Origin: an uncultured SAR86 cluster bacterium
GTDB taxonomy: Bacteria > Pseudomonadota > Gammaproteobacteria > Magnimaribacterales > D2472
DNA length: 64,000 nt
NCBI GenBank assembly: GCA_902632555.1
Contig: CACPCZ010000002.1
Span: forward strand, 62,001-126,000
Reading direction: 5' to 3'
A program made the position numbers and the translations under genes. How positions within the stretch are numbered: position 1 is the stretch's first letter; the number at the start of each line of letters is the position of its first letter. Below the pieces are notes generated by a model. The model was not told where the DNA came from. It searched no databases and was given only the letters and a program-made list of their open reading frames with translations. Positions 11,542 to 21,510 of this stretch are shown here, in pieces.

Positions 11542-12142
11542 AATTTAAAGCAACCCCATCTTTATATCTAATGTCTATGATACTAGGTATTTTTCCATTC
11601 TCGAACAAATAATTCGAAGTATCTATAAAATTTTTTATTTTTGTATCTGATAAATCTTTTCCGAAACGTATTACAGTGCTATCAGTGAAAATCTCCCAAC
11701 CTTTTGAATGACTATATACAATTTTTCGAGTCTTATACTTTGACGAGACAAGATCAATGATCTGTAAAATTTCTTGAAGGTATTCTTCGGAGCTTTCAAC
11801 ATGAATTAAATCTCTTTTAGACATGTCAAAACTAAACTTATTTAGATTTTCATCATAAAAAAATTTGTTGTTTAATACAAAAATTGGTTTTTTATTTTTG
11901 ATATTAATAAATATTTTATTTCCAAAGGGTTTTGAAATAATTGAAAAATCCTGGATCCAATCCTGATCTTTAATTAATTTCTCAATATCACTTACTGATT
12001 GCATTTTTTGTAAATTTTTTATTAGTCTTGTCTGAGATTCAAACTCAAACCCAGATTCAAAATTTATACTGATATCAAGCTGTTTTGAATAGAGGTTTAT
12101 TGATGAGAAGCTTAATATAGATATAAAAATTATTTTAAACAT
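11528..12142 (-). CDS. ftsQ: Cell division protein FtsQ (divergent, short)
   Basis: Signal/TM N-terminus, POTRA-like region, between ddl and ftsA. Confidence 0.8.
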   Translation of the reverse strand: MFKIIFISILSFSSINLYSKQLDISINFESGFEFESQTRLIKNLQKMQSVSDIEKLIKDQDWIQDFSIISKPFGNKIFINIKNKKPIFVLNNKFFYDENLNKFSFDMSKRDLIHVESSEEYLQEILQIIDLVSSKYKTRKIVYSHSKGWEIFTDSTVIRFGKDLSDTKIKNFIDTSNYLFENGKIPSIIDIRYKDGVALNYGTE

Positions 12143-13049
12143 ATCTAAGAATTTTTTTAACGACCTCTTCGTATGATAATCCTAGAAAACTGCCAGATTT
12201 TGGAACGCAGCTGTGACTTGTCATACCTGGCACAGTATTAACTTCAATAACATGTAATTTTCCTTTTTCGTCTTGCATGAAATCAACTCTTGCCCAGCCA
12301 TTACATTCAAGGACATTAAATGCTTTTAATGCAACTTTGGATATTTTTGCAAAATCTTTATCTGATAAATCTGCCTCAGCAAGAATTGTTTCATTGGAAA
12401 CATACTTTGCATCATAGTCATAGAACTCATTATTTGTTTTTATTTCTATAGGAGGAAAGCACTCATTATTAATTATTGTTACAGTATATTCTCTTCCCAA
12501 AATTCTTTCTTCAAATATAAACTCCCTTGATTTGTTATGACACTTATTTTTAGCATCTTCAAATTCTTCAAAATTTGAAATTTTAAAAATATCTATACTT
12601 GAGCCGTCCTCAGACGGTTTCATAAAAAGTTCTGAATCGTATCCATGTTCCTCAAAAAATGATACAAAAGGATTGAATGACTCCTCTAGATTTTTACAAT
12701 ATATAAAATTTGGAGTTTGTATTGAGTTTTCGATTAGCAACTTTTTGCACAATCTTTTGTTCCAAGTATTCTCACATCCTCGTGAATTTGAACCGGTATA
12801 TTTAATCCCAATTGACTCTAGTTTTTCTTGAAGAATACCACTTTCACCTTCAAATCCGTGAAGAGCAATAAATATTACATCAAATTTATTAAATTCGTTT
12901 ATGCTTACTAAATCTTTAAAGTCAATTATCTGGGAATCATGACCGATCTGAATAAGTGCGTCATTAACTCCGTTTCCACTTTTTAATGATATTTCTCTTT
13001 CAGGTGAAGAGCCTCCGCATATTACAGCAAATTTTCTAATTTCATCCAT
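12135..13049 (-). CDS. ddl: D-alanine--D-alanine ligase
   Basis: GGSSPEREISLKSG, IEVNTVPGMTSHSCVP. Confidence 0.95.
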   Translation of the reverse strand: MDEIRKFAVICGGSSPEREISLKSGNGVNDALIQIGHDSQIIDFKDLVSINEFNKFDVIFIALHGFEGESGILQEKLESIGIKYTGSNSRGCENTWNKRLCKKLLIENSIQTPNFIYCKNLEESFNPFVSFFEEHGYDSELFMKPSEDGSSIDIFKISNFEEFEDAKNKCHNKSREFIFEERILGREYTVTIINNECFPPIEIKTNNEFYDYDAKYVSNETILAEADLSDKDFAKISKVALKAFNVLECNGWARVDFMQDEKGKLHVIEVNTVPGMTSHSCVPKSGSFLGLSYEEVVKKILRYV

Positions 13050-14427
13050 TTTTTATACTTTCGCAAACTTTTGAAATGCTCCCTGCCCCTTGAGTTACCA
13101 AAATATCATATGAGTCTTTTTTTAATTTTATAAAATCAATAATATCATCGTCATCTTTTAAATGGGTAACGTCCTTGTGGCCCTTTTTGATAATTGATTC
13201 TACAATCCTTTTGGAATTTATATCTTTAATTGGTTTCTCACTTGCAGAATATATATCAAGCAATATCAAGCAATCCGCCATCACCAGAACATCAACAAAG
13301 TCATTAAAAAGTTGTGCAGTTCTTGTATACCTGTGAGGCTGAAAAATCATACATATTCTTTTATTTGGATATTCTTCTTTTATTCCGTTTAAATTACATC
13401 TTATTTCAATTGGATGATGTCCGTAATCGTCAATAAGTGTTATCTTTTTTGATTCTATATTAACTTTATGTTTTTCATACCTTCTTCCTACACCAGAAAA
13501 ATCTGATATAGCTTTTCTTATTTTTTCAATACCAATTTGTTCCTCCAGCGCTACAGAAATTGCAGCAGATGCATTAAATACATTATGTTTGCCTGGTAAA
13601 TTTAATAAAAAATCATATTTAGAATTATTTTTACTGTCGTAGATTGTAAAATTTTGACTTCCTCCCTTGCTCTCAATATTTCTTATCACATAATTACAGT
13701 CAGTTTTTTCGCCAAAAGTTATCGTCTTTCTTGCGATTCTTTTTGAAACTTTCAAAACATCACTATCATCACCATTCATGACTACGTAACCCCAGAAAGG
13801 AATATTTTCAAGAAAAGTTACAAATGAATCTAATAAATTTTCAAAAATATTGTTGTAATGAACCAGGTGATCATTATCAATATTTGTTAATACGGCTACA
13901 TCAGGTTGTAAATGAATAAATGTTCCATCGCTTTCGTCTGCTTCTGCAATTAGATATTTGCCTTTTCCAAGATCAGAGTTCTCATTAGTGCTGAGAACTT
14001 TTCCTCCCACAACATATGTTGGACTTAAATCAGCAACGTCAAAAATTTTTGCAATCATGCTAGTTGTTGTAGTTTTTCCATGGCTTCCAGCTATCGCAAT
14101 ACTTTCATAACCAATCATCAAGCTTCCAAGCATCTCTGCTCTTGGTATTACAGTTATTGATTTATTTTTTGCTGCAATTAATTCTGGATTATCAGCTTCA
14201 ATTGCTGATGAAACAACCAACAAGTCAGCTCCATCAATGTTTTCCTTACAATGTCCATGAAAAACAACTGCACCATCTTTAGCAATTTTTTCTAATTCTT
14301 CAGAAAAATTAATATCAGACCCTGAAACTGAATACCCTTTTTGCAAAAGAACTCTTGCAATTCCTATCATGCCAGCACCACCAATACCCACAAAATGTAT
14401 ATTTTTTACTTTTTCTAATTTTTTCAC
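13042..14427 (-). CDS. murC: UDP-N-acetylmuramate--L-alanine ligase
   Basis: HFVGIGGAGMIGIARVL, AGSHGKTTTTSMI, GKHNVFNASAA. Confidence 0.97.
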   Translation of the reverse strand: MKKLEKVKNIHFVGIGGAGMIGIARVLLQKGYSVSGSDINFSEELEKIAKDGAVVFHGHCKENIDGADLLVVSSAIEADNPELIAAKNKSITVIPRAEMLGSLMIGYESIAIAGSHGKTTTTSMIAKIFDVADLSPTYVVGGKVLSTNENSDLGKGKYLIAEADESDGTFIHLQPDVAVLTNIDNDHLVHYNNIFENLLDSFVTFLENIPFWGYVVMNGDDSDVLKVSKRIARKTITFGEKTDCNYVIRNIESKGGSQNFTIYDSKNNSKYDFLLNLPGKHNVFNASAAISVALEEQIGIEKIRKAISDFSGVGRRYEKHKVNIESKKITLIDDYGHHPIEIRCNLNGIKEEYPNKRICMIFQPHRYTRTAQLFNDFVDVLVMADCLILLDIYSASEKPIKDINSKRIVESIIKKGHKDVTHLKDDDDIIDFIKLKKDSYDILVTQGAGSISKVCESIKNG

Positions 14428-15470
14428 TTTCTACTCAAGTAATGATTAATATTATCTAAGATTTTTTTCGATGCATTAATATGAATTTTCGAGTCATTTT
14501 TTTTCCAATCTTTATACAACTCATCATCAACAATTGTCTTAATCTTTGCTGTTAATGACTCTAATGATCCCTTTTGTTCATGAATTAATCCCATTTTTTG
14601 ATCAAAAATTAATTTTGCATTTTCAAGTTGATGATTATCAATTGAGTTTGATAATGGAATCATTAAGACTCCTCTTTTAAGAGAGGTAATCTCAGAAATA
14701 CTTAATGCTCCTGATCTAGATATAACAAAGTCAGACCATAAAATTTGTTCAACAGGGTTATCATAGAAATCTCTTACCTCAGCTTGCAAATTATATTTTG
14801 CATACTGCTCTGAAACTTCACTTGATCGACCACTTCCACTTTGATGTTTAATATTGATATTAGAAAAGTTTTTCAGTGCAGTTGGAACAGAGGAGTTTAT
14901 ATATTCAGCACCTTGGCTACCACCGGTAATATAGATATTAATTTTATGATCATCAATGATCATTTCATTCTCTTCGAACTTTATAAATGAGTCTCTTATT
15001 GGATTTCCAGTTACTATTGAATTTTTGATATTTTTGATAGGCATCCCTAAAAAATTTATTTTTGAAAAATTAGATAAAAGTTTATTAGCTGAACCTAAAA
15101 CTGAGTTTTGTTCATGAAGAAAAATTGGTTTTTTTAATATCCAACATGAAATTCCAGCTGGAACAGTAATAAAGCCTCCAAATCCTATCATGGCATCAAT
15201 TTTTTCAATTCTTAGAATATTTAATACTTTAAAAATATTTACGATAATTTGAAATATGACCCTTATCTTTTTAAATATACTTTTTCCTCGAAAGCCCTCA
15301 ATAGAAAGTTGATATGATTTTATATTCAAATCTTTAAAAGCAATTTTCTCTATATTTGACCCAGTTCCAATAACTATGACTTCGTGATTATTACTAATAA
15401 TTTCATTTGAAAGTGCCTGAGCTGGATACACATGACCTCCAGTCTTTGCAGCAACAATCATAAATTTCAT
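14424..15470 (-). CDS. murG: UDP-GlcNAc:undecaprenyl-PP-MurNAc-pentapeptide GlcNAc transferase
   Basis: AAKTGGHVYPAQAL, GGSQGAEYIN, SRSGALSISEI; dcw context. Confidence 0.95.
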   Translation of the reverse strand: MKFMIVAAKTGGHVYPAQALSNEIISNNHEVIVIGTGSNIEKIAFKDLNIKSYQLSIEGFRGKSIFKKIRVIFQIIVNIFKVLNILRIEKIDAMIGFGGFITVPAGISCWILKKPIFLHEQNSVLGSANKLLSNFSKINFLGMPIKNIKNSIVTGNPIRDSFIKFEENEMIIDDHKINIYITGGSQGAEYINSSVPTALKNFSNINIKHQSGSGRSSEVSEQYAKYNLQAEVRDFYDNPVEQILWSDFVISRSGALSISEITSLKRGVLMIPLSNSIDNHQLENAKLIFDQKMGLIHEQKGSLESLTAKIKTIVDDELYKDWKKNDSKIHINASKKILDNINHYLSRK

Positions 15471-15473
15471 AAT

Positions 15474-16583
15474 TTAAAATATCTTATTTTCATTATTAAT
15501 TCTCAGCGCGATTCCTATCAAAGACAACATAATTATAATACTTGTCCCTCCATAACTTATAAATGGAAGAGTAAGACCTTTTGTGGGCAAAAGACCAATA
15601 TTGACTGAAATATTAAAGATAGTTTGTATTGTAATTAAAAGAAAGATTCCAAAAACTGCATATCCTTGAAAAAGTCTACCCTTATTAAAAGATTCAAATG
15701 ATATAAATATTAATCCGACGAAAAGTAATGCAAACAAGGTTATTAAAAAAAGGCCGCCTATTATGCCAAGCTCCTCTACAAGTATTGCAAAAATAAAATC
15801 AGTATGTGCTTCAGGAAGATAGAAACTCTTCTGGAAGCTATTTCCAAGTCCAACTCCCAACCACCCACCTTGACCAATGCTAATGAGAGAATTTGATAGC
15901 TGCCAACCTGCATTAAGTACAACATCTGCTGCGAATGGATCTGTAAATGCCAGTACTCTTGCAAGCCTCATTGGTGATGAAGAGATCGCAAGATATCCCA
16001 AGAGCACTATTAAAAGAACCAATAGACATAATTGTGTAAAAGATATACCAGCATAAAAAAGTATTCCCACAACTAAAATACAAATAATTGCGGTTGTTCC
16101 TAGATCTGGTTGTCCCATTACTAAAATAGAAATTAAAAAAAGTAAAAATAAAGGTTTTAAAAATCCCCTCAAAGAATCAATCTCTGTAATTCTTCTTACA
16201 GAATATCCGGAAATATACAGTATAAGGCTGAATTTACAAATCTCAGATGGTTGAATATTAATTGGGCCAAGTCTAATCCATCTAATACTTCCATTGACGT
16301 TAGTGCCAACATCTGGAACAAAAAGGATAGCAAGCAAAAATATACTAACTAACATAAACAACCAATCGATTTTAAATAAAAAATCAGATGGTATGAATAA
16401 AAAAAATGTCATGATTAAAAGTCCAATCCCAATAAAAAGAATTTGTCTCTGTGCGAAATAAAAAGGATTGTTTGTCATGTCATCTGCTATATAGATACTT
16501 GATGAAGCTACCATGATTATCCCCATCATAAGTAAAAATATTACAGGAATAATTACAAAAACATCATTATTGTTTATCTTCAT
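15474..16583 (-). CDS. ftsW: Lipid II polymerase FtsW (SEDS family)
   Basis: Multi-TM, QPSEICKFSLILYISGY, EAHTDFIFAILVEELG, LPFISYGGTS. Confidence 0.95.
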   Translation of the reverse strand: MKINNNDVFVIIPVIFLLMMGIIMVASSSIYIADDMTNNPFYFAQRQILFIGIGLLIMTFFLFIPSDFLFKIDWLFMLVSIFLLAILFVPDVGTNVNGSIRWIRLGPINIQPSEICKFSLILYISGYSVRRITEIDSLRGFLKPLFLLFLISILVMGQPDLGTTAIICILVVGILFYAGISFTQLCLLVLLIVLLGYLAISSSPMRLARVLAFTDPFAADVVLNAGWQLSNSLISIGQGGWLGVGLGNSFQKSFYLPEAHTDFIFAILVEELGIIGGLFLITLFALLFVGLIFISFESFNKGRLFQGYAVFGIFLLITIQTIFNISVNIGLLPTKGLTLPFISYGGTSIIIMLSLIGIALRINNENKIF

Positions 16584-17618
16584 TTAAACTGAGTATTTTT
16601 TGAAAAGTTTGTTAAACGCATCGCCTCTCTCTTCAAAATTAGCAAAATCTTCACCGCTTGGATAACCAGGTGAAAAAAGAATATTCTTACAAATTTTCTT
16701 GTTATTTAATGATTTAAAAATTTCTTCAAGTGTCTCAAAAATCTTTTTATTAGTATGCTTTATACATTTATCTATCTGCTTAGAATGCTTACCAAATATA
16801 TAAATTTCCTCAGGCCCACATATCTCTATTTCTCTATTTCCCTCTTTTTTAGGATCACCACAAACTATCAAAACATATTCTGAATCAAAAAATTTTTTAT
16901 TAGTTTTTTCGATTGCATGTTTAAGTGCATGAAAATTAGTACATTTAGAGTCATTAATAACTTTCTCTGAAATTATCTGGTATCTGTAAGGTAAATTTTT
17001 AAAAATAATCTCTTTTGCATCAGTTTTAGTAATCCATTTAAATAACTTACAAGGATCTATTTCAGATTTTATAAATTTTTTTGATAAAAGAATCTTCTCT
17101 TTTGCTTCTTTATACGATTCAAAATCACCATGATAGTCTAAATGGTCAACATCTATATTGAGCAAAATTCCGAAATCTAAATTATTTGTAATCATTTTGT
17201 CCAACTGAAAACTTGAGAGTTCTAGAATTGAATATTTACTACTATTTATGCTATCCAGCATTGGATTTCCAATATTTCCAATTAAATTTACAGAATCAAA
17301 ATCCTTAAATAGCTGATAGAGATGATAGGCGGTTGTACTTTTTCTATTAGTTCCTGTAATTCCTATTTTTATTGAATTATCTTCTCGGAAAAATAAATCT
17401 AAATCTGTGAGAACATTTTTATTTTTGCATAAAATATCATGATAAATATCTTTTGGAATTCCTGGACTGCATAAAATTTGATCGTATTTAGTTAAATCAT
17501 ATTTTTTACTGTACTTTTTAATATTCTTATCAAATATGTCAAATTTTAAATTCTTGTTATTTAAGTATCTCTCAAATGATTCACCGGTCTTACCATAACC
17601 ATATATGAGAGATTTCAT
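16584..17618 (-). CDS. murD: UDP-N-acetylmuramoylalanine--D-glutamate ligase, shortened/divergent MurD
   Basis: SPGIPKD, ITGTNRKSTT (altered P-loop), LELSSFQLD, LNIDVDHLDYHG, NDSKCTN; mraY-murD-ftsW order; only 344 aa. Confidence 0.85.
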   Translation of the reverse strand: MKSLIYGYGKTGESFERYLNNKNLKFDIFDKNIKKYSKKYDLTKYDQILCSPGIPKDIYHDILCKNKNVLTDLDLFFREDNSIKIGITGTNRKSTTAYHLYQLFKDFDSVNLIGNIGNPMLDSINSSKYSILELSSFQLDKMITNNLDFGILLNIDVDHLDYHGDFESYKEAKEKILLSKKFIKSEIDPCKLFKWITKTDAKEIIFKNLPYRYQIISEKVINDSKCTNFHALKHAIEKTNKKFFDSEYVLIVCGDPKKEGNREIEICGPEEIYIFGKHSKQIDKCIKHTNKKIFETLEEIFKSLNNKKICKNILFSPGYPSGEDFANFEERGDAFNKLFKKYSV

Positions 17619-17623
17619 TGCAA

Positions 17624-18709
17624 CTACCTAATCTTTAAGGTTGATAAAGCAATTAAAATTAAAACTAACGTAATTATCCAGAACCTAACAATAATTTTTG
17701 GTTCAGCCAAACCTTTAAGTTCATAATGGTGATGAATTGGTGCCATTAGGAAAACTCTCTTACCTCTTGTCTTAAATGATATGACTTGAATTGCAACACT
17801 CAAAGTTTCAATTACAAAGACTCCTGCCATTATGGCAAACACAAGTTCATGTCTTAGTATGATTGCAATAATTCCTAAAATAGCTCCCAAGGCAAGAGAA
17901 CCAATATCGCCCATAAACACCTGAGCAGGATATGTGTTATACCATAAAAAACCTATGCCAGAACCTATAAGGGCACCACAAAATACTATCAGCTCTCCTG
18001 ATAATGGTAAGTGAGGAAGATATAGATAATCAGCAATTAATTGATTACCCATAGCATAAGCAATGAGGCCTAGTGCACCACCGATCAGAACGGAAGGCAA
18101 AATTGCCAGGCCATCAAGACCATCGGTTAAATTTACAGCATTTGAAGATCCAACAAGCACAAATACCCCAGTAAAAATAAATAAATATGGTGACATTGGA
18201 ATTATAAAATCTTTAAAAAAAGGAACTATGAATGAGATTTCTGGAATAATTTCTGCAGAAAAATATAAATAAGTTATTGATATTAATGAAATAAATGATT
18301 GAAAGATTATCTTCTGTTTAGAAGTAAGGCCGTCTGAGTTTTTATTTTTAATTTTTAAATAATCATCAAAAAATCCTATGACTGAAAAACCAACAGTAAC
18401 CCCAAGAACAACCCAAATATATCTATTTCCTAGATCTGCCCAAAGTAAAGTTGAGGTTACTAGAGAAAATAAAATTAACAGTCCTCCCATGGTTGGTGTA
18501 CCTGTTTTCTTATGATGAGAAGATGGACCATCTTCCCTTACGTACTGCTCGAACTGGAGCGATTTAAGAAAACTTATGATCACAGGACCCATTAAAATAG
18601 AAATTATTAATGCTGTAAGAGTACCTCCTATTGTGCGTACAGTAAGATATCTAAGAACATCAAATCCTGGATCAACTGAGACTAAAACTGTACCTAAATA
18701 CTCAAACAT
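17624..18709 (-). CDS. mraY: Phospho-N-acetylmuramoyl-pentapeptide-transferase
   Basis: [36 protein letters not shown]. Confidence 0.98.
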   Translation of the reverse strand: MFEYLGTVLVSVDPGFDVLRYLTVRTIGGTLTALIISILMGPVIISFLKSLQFEQYVREDGPSSHHKKTGTPTMGGLLILFSLVTSTLLWADLGNRYIWVVLGVTVGFSVIGFFDDYLKIKNKNSDGLTSKQKIIFQSFISLISITYLYFSAEIIPEISFIVPFFKDFIIPMSPYLFIFTGVFVLVGSSNAVNLTDGLDGLAILPSVLIGGALGLIAYAMGNQLIADYLYLPHLPLSGELIVFCGALIGSGIGFLWYNTYPAQVFMGDIGSLALGAILGIIAIILRHELVFAIMAGVFVIETLSVAIQVISFKTRGKRVFLMAPIHHHYELKGLAEPKIIVRFWIITLVLILIALSTLKIR

Positions 18710-20042
18710 TAATAAATCTCTCCATCCTCATTCCTCTAGAACCCTTCATTAAGATAACATCATTTTTTGATATATTTTGAATTAAATAGTCTTTAAGTTC
18801 ATCTTCTTGATCAAAAAAAATTCCGTTTTTTCCAAAGCCGTCAACTGAATACTTTGTGAGCTCTCCAAAACCAATGAAAGTATCAATTTTTTTGGTGTAT
18901 GCATATTGACCAACCTCCTTATGCAAGCTTCGTTTATAGCGCCCTAATTCCAACATATCACCCAAAATCAAATAAGTTTTACCATTATAATTACTCAATA
19001 AATCAATAGATTTTTTTGTAGAATCCGGATTTGCGTTGTAGGTATCATCTATTAAGGTTGAATTGTTTATCCATTTTGATTTTTTTAATCTTGATACAAC
19101 AAACTTTAAGGAATTTATCTCCTTTGAAAATTCATTAAGATCCTTTTTTAAATAATAATGAGCTGCGCAACTAGCAAGAATATTCATAGCGTTATGTTTA
19201 CCCTCTAAATTCGAAGAAATTTGTATATTGTTTTCAAGATATTTTGATTCAATACAGAAATCTATTCCGATACTAGTTAATTTTATATTTGAAGGATAAA
19301 AATCTGCAGAATTTGTCAGTCCAAAAGTAATCACATCAATGTCATCTCTAATACTTTTCCAATATGCGAGATGTTTTTGGTTGCAATTTGGTACTATTAG
19401 ACATCCATTCTTTTTGATATTGCTAATAATTTCAGATTTAACTTTTAATACACCTTCAATATTTTTTAAATGCTCAAGATGGGAGTGTCCAATATTAGTA
19501 ATAATTCCGATATGAGGATTTAGTATTTTACTTAGATAATCAATATCTTTTAGTTTGGATGCACCTATTTCATATACTAGATACTTTGACTCTCTAGAAG
19601 AATTAAGAATACTTAATGGTAATCCAATTTGGTTATTAAAATTTTTTATAGTGCTTGAAGAATGATCAAGTGTTTTTGCTATGATATTAGTTGTTGTTGT
19701 TTTTCCATTACTGCCGGTTATTGCAATTACTTTCCCATCGTAATTTTTGATAATATTTCTACAGATTTTTTTGAGGGTCTGAATGGTATCTTTTACATAG
19801 ATAATTCTTTTGTTTGTATTATTTATAAATTTTTTATCATCGACAAAAGCAATTAGAGCTCCATTTTTTAGAGCATCTTCAGCAAAATCATTTCCATTAA
19901 AATTGTCGCCTTTTATTGCAAAAAATAAGGAGTTTTTCTTAATTTTTCTTGTATCTATTGAGATATTTTTAAAAGAAGAATATTTTCTTATTTTTATTTC
20001 AAGATATTTCTCAAGATCATGTGTGTTAGTTATAAATTTCAT
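18702..20042 (-). CDS. murF: UDP-MurNAc-tripeptide--D-Ala-D-Ala ligase
   Basis: [39 protein letters not shown]. Confidence 0.95.
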   Translation of the reverse strand: MKFITNTHDLEKYLEIKIRKYSSFKNISIDTRKIKKNSLFFAIKGDNFNGNDFAEDALKNGALIAFVDDKKFINNTNKRIIYVKDTIQTLKKICRNIIKNYDGKVIAITGSNGKTTTTNIIAKTLDHSSSTIKNFNNQIGLPLSILNSSRESKYLVYEIGASKLKDIDYLSKILNPHIGIITNIGHSHLEHLKNIEGVLKVKSEIISNIKKNGCLIVPNCNQKHLAYWKSIRDDIDVITFGLTNSADFYPSNIKLTSIGIDFCIESKYLENNIQISSNLEGKHNAMNILASCAAHYYLKKDLNEFSKEINSLKFVVSRLKKSKWINNSTLIDDTYNANPDSTKKSIDLLSNYNGKTYLILGDMLELGRYKRSLHKEVGQYAYTKKIDTFIGFGELTKYSVDGFGKNGIFFDQEDELKDYLIQNISKNDVILMKGSRGMRMERFINV

Positions 20043-21510
20043 TTATAACCTCATGATCACTATAGTTGATAAACTCTCCTTCAATCTCCTGAAATTGTTC
20101 ATGGCCTTTTCCTAATACAACTAAGCAATCATCTTTGTTAAGCATATCGCTAGCTTTTATAATAGCCTTTTTTCTGTCTTTAATTGCAATCACCGAGTCC
20201 AATTTATTATCTTTTTTTGAATCCTCATAGATTTCTTCAAAGGTTTCATGCCTTATATTATCGCTCGTAAATATAACTTTTGAGGAATACTTTATGGCTG
20301 TTTTAAGCATTTTTGATCTTTTTCCTTTATCTCTACCACCGCCGCATCCAAATACAACTATAAGATTATCAAAATATTTTTCTATTGAGCTTAAAAGCGA
20401 ATCCATAGCATGCTCATTATGCGCATAATCAATGATGACATTATGAGAGATACCTTCTATGAGCTCTACTCTGCCAATTGGTAATTTTAAATACCGAAGA
20501 TTATTAGTTGAGCTATCAGAAAATTCATCAAAACCAATTGAACAAATAGCAAAAACTAAATTTTCAATGTTGAATTCAGGAAACAGATCGCATTTAAATC
20601 TATATTTTTTTCCTATTTCATGCTCCTGACTTTTAGGTGGATTATTAAGTAATATATAAAACTCAGATTGTTTAATTGAAGATTTTTCTATTTTGAAAAA
20701 AATATCTGCAAATAAATTAGTATCACAAATTGTTTTCAAATTAATTCTATTTTTCTTTAAATAACTATAATCGCTAAAATATTTTTCTAACTCAGCTTTT
20801 ATAAGCATCACATTTGACTTAGTCTGAAATATACCAAATTTTGCATCTCTATATGACTTCAAAGATTTATGATAATCAATATGGTCATTGGTTATATTTA
20901 ATATAGAAGCTGAATTAAAGTACTCAATGCCAAAAAGTCTATCCTGCTCGAGCGCATGTGACGAAACTTCAATACAAATGTTTAGGGAGTCCATGCCCCA
21001 ATTTGCAGAACTCACAATATCAAATAATTCAAAAACACTTGGAGTTGTTTTGGTCGAAAATGATGTTTGTATTTCTTTATTGTTATGCATAACTCCAAGA
21101 GTGCCTATATAAATCGATTCATAACCCGTATGGCTCAGTAATTGATGGCAAAGAAATGCAGAGGATGTTTTTCCATTTGTTCCTGTGAAAGTAAAAAAAT
21201 TATTATTATTTATGTCAATGCCTTTTAATTCATTTAGAAATTTAATAATTAACTTATTTAGATCTTTTATGTAAAAAACTTTATTGTTATCCGATTCATA
21301 AGTTTTATCATCATGAACTGCAATTGATGCTCCATGATTTAGTGCCTCCTCAACGAAATTACTTCCATGATCTTTTGTTCCCGGCAACCCAAAAAAAATT
21401 GAATCTTTTTTAATTTTTCTAGAATCATTAGTCGCATGAGAAATATTAGTTCCTTTTGGAAATTTCACTCCTAAAATATCTTCCAATTTACTCATCTTCA
21501 AAGTATCCAA
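20026..21510 (-). CDS. murE: UDP-MurNAc-L-Ala-D-Glu--2,6-diaminopimelate ligase
   Basis: FTGTNGKTSSAF, IEVSSHALEQDR, IIDYAHNEHAMDSLL, SDNIRHE. Confidence 0.94.
   Translation of the reverse strand: MDTLKMSKLEDILGVKFPKGTNISHATNDSRKIKKDSIFFGLPGTKDHGSNFVEEALNHGASIAVHDDKTYESDNNKVFYIKDLNKLIIKFLNELKGIDINNNNFFTFTGTNGKTSSAFLCHQLLSHTGYESIYIGTLGVMHNNKEIQTSFSTKTTPSVFELFDIVSSANWGMDSLNICIEVSSHALEQDRLFGIEYFNSASILNITNDHIDYHKSLKSYRDAKFGIFQTKSNVMLIKAELEKYFSDYSYLKKNRINLKTICDTNLFADIFFKIEKSSIKQSEFYILLNNPPKSQEHEIGKKYRFKCDLFPEFNIENLVFAICSIGFDEFSDSSTNNLRYLKLPIGRVELIEGISHNVIIDYAHNEHAMDSLLSSIEKYFDNLIVVFGCGGGRDKGKRSKMLKTAIKYSSKVIFTSDNIRHETFEEIYEDSKKDNKLDSVIAIKDRKKAIIKASDMLNKDDCLVVLGKGHEQFQEIEGEFINYSDHEVINEIYN

Noticed and set aside
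13255-13285. Short tandem repeat atatcaagca in murC
   Set aside because: Only two imperfect copies within coding sequence; no array or mobile-element character.
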